Of a stretch of 64,000 nucleotides of DNA, positions 59,317 to 64,000 are shown one piece after another. Positions within the stretch are counted from its first letter, which is position 1; every line of letters starts with the position of its first letter. Made by a program: the position numbers and the translations under genes. The DNA comes from Rhodobacter aestuarii (lineage in GTDB: Bacteria; Pseudomonadota; Alphaproteobacteria; Rhodobacterales; Rhodobacteraceae): assembly GCF_900156655.1 (NCBI RefSeq), contig NZ_FTOG01000001.1, positions 434,001 through 498,000 of the forward strand. The letters are read 5' to 3'. Under the pieces are notes generated by a model. It worked only from the letters and a program-made list of their open reading frames with translations. It searched no databases and was not told the DNA's origin.

Positions 59317-60575
59317 TCGTTCAGGCCCTTGATCTGAACGGTGGTGGTCATGCCGTCGCCTTTGCCATGCCCCAAAGGCCGCGCCCCCGGTTCGCCGGGG
59401 GTGAGTTTTTTGCCAAAGAGCGCGGGGGCAAGCCCCACCGCCAGCGCCACATAGCCTGCCGCAAAGAAGAGGGCCGAGGCCATCAGCGTGACGGTTTGCT
59501 CGCCCGAGACACGCAGCGCGAGCGCCAAGATCAAAGCGATCCCCGCCGCTTTGAGCGGTTTCGTCGCCACGGCGGGGCGTGCCGCGCGGCCAAGGCTCGA
59601 TTTGATCATCACCGCCATCGACAGGCCCGCCACCGCGCCAATCGCCAGCAAATGGGTCGCGGCGGGGAAGATTTGCATCGAGGTCGCCGCCGACAGCCCC
59701 ATCGCATATTGGCCAAGGCCAAGGCACATGAAGGCGACATGGAAGCCCGTCAGCAGCGCGTCATTTTTGAACGCCCAGCCCGAGCGCCAGAACATCACGC
59801 GGAACAGGTTCGTCGCGCCAGCGAGCACCAGCACCGCACCAAAGGCCCGCACCGGCAAAAACGCGGCGGGCACGCACAGCCCGGTGAAAATCGGCCCCCA
59901 ACGATCAAGGCTTTTCATCGCATGGGGCAGGGCGGTTTCCCCCGCATGGACCATTGCATTGCGGGTCAGCGCATTGGTAAGTTTGCCGCCAAACGCCGCA
60001 TTCATCGTGGCACACGCCATCAAACCCGCCATGGCGCCCGTGGCCGCAATACCATCCCAAATGCCCATCCAATCAAGGTGCATGACAAGGTTGGAGATGA
60101 AGTGCAGGAAGAAAATCATCACAAAACCAAAGGTTTTGAGCTTGGCGTGAAAGGTCTCGACGGTGATCTTGCCTGCAAAGATCGGCATCGCGACTCGCGC
60201 CATCACCACCACGTCAAAGCTGAGATCAATCAGCGCAACCATCGGGGCCGAGAGCGTGGCAGAGGCCGCAACGGCGATCCGCCCCGCGACCCAAAGCGCG
60301 GTCAGAAGCGGAAAGAAAAGCCAGCCGGTGAAGCGCGGCGCATTGGCCAAGAAAATCCCCGCCATCACCGCGCCGCCATAGCCAAAAATCAGCTCATGCG
60401 CGTGCCAATCAATCGGCATGGCGCGGGTGGGCAAAAGCTCATTGCCGATCCCATGGCCGATCCAATGCCCCCAAAGCCCGGCTGCAAGAGCAGCAAAAAG
60501 GGCGGCGGCAAGGTAAAGCGGGCGGTGACCTTCCCGAAGGAAGCGAGGCGGCGCGAAGGTCTGCGCAAAGGACAT
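59313..60575 (-). CDS. nnrS: NnrS-family membrane protein
   Basis: A 420-residue protein with about 12 membrane helices of the NnrS family, haem- and copper-containing membrane proteins linked to nitric oxide stress and denitrification in Rhodobacter. Typical segments are RPLYLAAALFAALAAGLWGH, WHAHELIFGYGGAVMAGIFL, LTNALTRNAMVHAGE-like block, FHVAFMCLGLGQYAMGLSA and THLLAIGAVAGLSMAVMI, with many conserved His. No NnrR-type box was seen upstream. No nitrite or NO reductase genes lie in the window. It lies downstream of oxyR on the same strand with a 97-base gap. Confidence 0.9.
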   Translation of the reverse strand: MSFAQTFAPPRFLREGHRPLYLAAALFAALAAGLWGHWIGHGIGNELLPTRAMPIDWHAHELIFGYGGAVMAGIFLANAPRFTGWLFFPLLTALWVAGRIAVAASATLSAPMVALIDLSFDVVVMARVAMPIFAGKITVETFHAKLKTFGFVMIFFLHFISNLVMHLDWMGIWDGIAATGAMAGLMACATMNAAFGGKLTNALTRNAMVHAGETALPHAMKSLDRWGPIFTGLCVPAAFLPVRAFGAVLVLAGATNLFRVMFWRSGWAFKNDALLTGFHVAFMCLGLGQYAMGLSAATSMQIFPAATHLLAIGAVAGLSMAVMIKSSLGRAARPAVATKPLKAAGIALILALALRVSGEQTVTLMASALFFAAGYVALAVGLAPALFGKKLTPGEPGARPLGHGKGDGMTTTVQIKGLND

Positions 60576-60672
60576 GGGGCGGCTCCTTGTATTTCTTCTT
60601 TCGTGCCCCCAACCGCGCCCCTTGGCAAGCCTGTGACGCGGCGGCAGATAGCTGCACCCAAGCGGGCGTGGC

Positions 60673-63882
<3,210 letters not shown>

Positions 63883-63900
63883 GCAATGGCAAAAAAGACG

Positions 63901-63934
63901 AAAGGCCCCGGCGTGTTCCGGGGCCTTTTTTTAT
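63901..63934 (+). terminator. Rho-independent terminator of katG
   Basis: AAAGGCCCCGG / CCGGGGCCTTT, 11-bp stem with a 6-base loop, followed by a T-run, 18 bases after the katG stop. The remaining 66 bases of the window hold no recognisable feature. Confidence 0.88.
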
Positions 63935-64000
63935 TGTTGGGCTCGATGGGGTCTTTTATGGTCCGGGCGACAAGCCCGGGCCGCGCCTGACCCGCCCCAT

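Noticed and set aside
60576-60672. NnrR/FNR-type site before nnrS
   Set aside because: No TTG-N8-CAA or TTGAT-N4-ATCAA pattern is present in the gap.

Overview
The window is about 64 kb of GC-rich chromosome from an alphaproteobacterium, most likely a Rhodobacter-like member of the Rhodobacterales. The evidence is the gene order rpmF-plsX-fabH-ihfA-merR, a GTTC-N7-GTTC LexA box before uvrA, FNR-type TTGAT-N4-ATCAA boxes before respiratory and quinone genes, the valine-degradation operon, a NifJ-type pyruvate oxidoreductase, and above all a DUF1127 gene followed by CCUCCUCCC-loop small RNAs, a known Rhodobacter arrangement. I see no insertion sequence, prophage or CRISPR array. One AT-rich Hint-domain gene looks foreign.

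Layout. 1-2.7 kb: the 3' end of guaB, an exported SnoaL-like protein, a long-form dCTP deaminase and tRNA-Pro(GGG). 2.8-10.5 kb: a MerR-type regulator with a giant acidic tail, ihfA, fabH, plsX, rpmF and yceD on the minus strand, then divergent bamE. 10.6-13.3 kb: an OlsB-like acyltransferase and an ABC-F ATPase. 13.4-18.2 kb (minus): an exported beta-rich protein, an alanine/glycine:Na+ symporter, bactofilin coupled to a LytM endopeptidase, and Bcp peroxiredoxin. 18.2-26.3 kb (plus): an AsmA/YhdP-like protein, queA, an MFS transporter, a DUF924 protein and dihydrolipoyl dehydrogenase. 26.6-31 kb: the Hint gene, a rhodanese and uvrA. 31-33 kb: two RcnB-like exported proteins flanking a DUF2892 membrane protein and a Crp/Fnr regulator. 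33-39 kb: the valine/isobutyrate operon (mmsA, acyl-CoA dehydrogenase, HIBYL-CoA hydrolase, mmsB) with a divergent LysR gene. 39-42.6 kb: coaD, mrp, the DUF1127/cuckoo-RNA locus and rlmJ. 42.6-48.2 kb: di-haem cytochrome c peroxidase, a ureohydrolase, a DUF475 membrane protein and a soluble triple-PAS chemoreceptor. 48.2-60.6 kb: an anaerobic block with a GltD-like protein, NifJ and a DHOD-like protein, then ubiTUV divergent from ubiDX, then nnrS. 60.6-64 kb: oxyR divergent from katG.

How it works together. Much of the right half concerns redox and oxygen. FNR-type boxes lie before cytochrome c peroxidase, between ubiTUV (oxygen-independent ubiquinone hydroxylation) and ubiDX (ubiquinone decarboxylation), and, more weakly, before the PFOR operon. 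KatG, OxyR, Bcp and NnrS deal with peroxide and nitric oxide. The most striking element is an array of eight consecutive hairpins (41293-41634), each showing a CCTCC anti-Shine-Dalgarno-like loop, behind the DUF1127 gene. The related locus of R. sphaeroides carries four (CcsR1-4). A second noteworthy pattern is a dispersed intergenic element with a conserved AAATATCCCGGGG core, present in about six copies.
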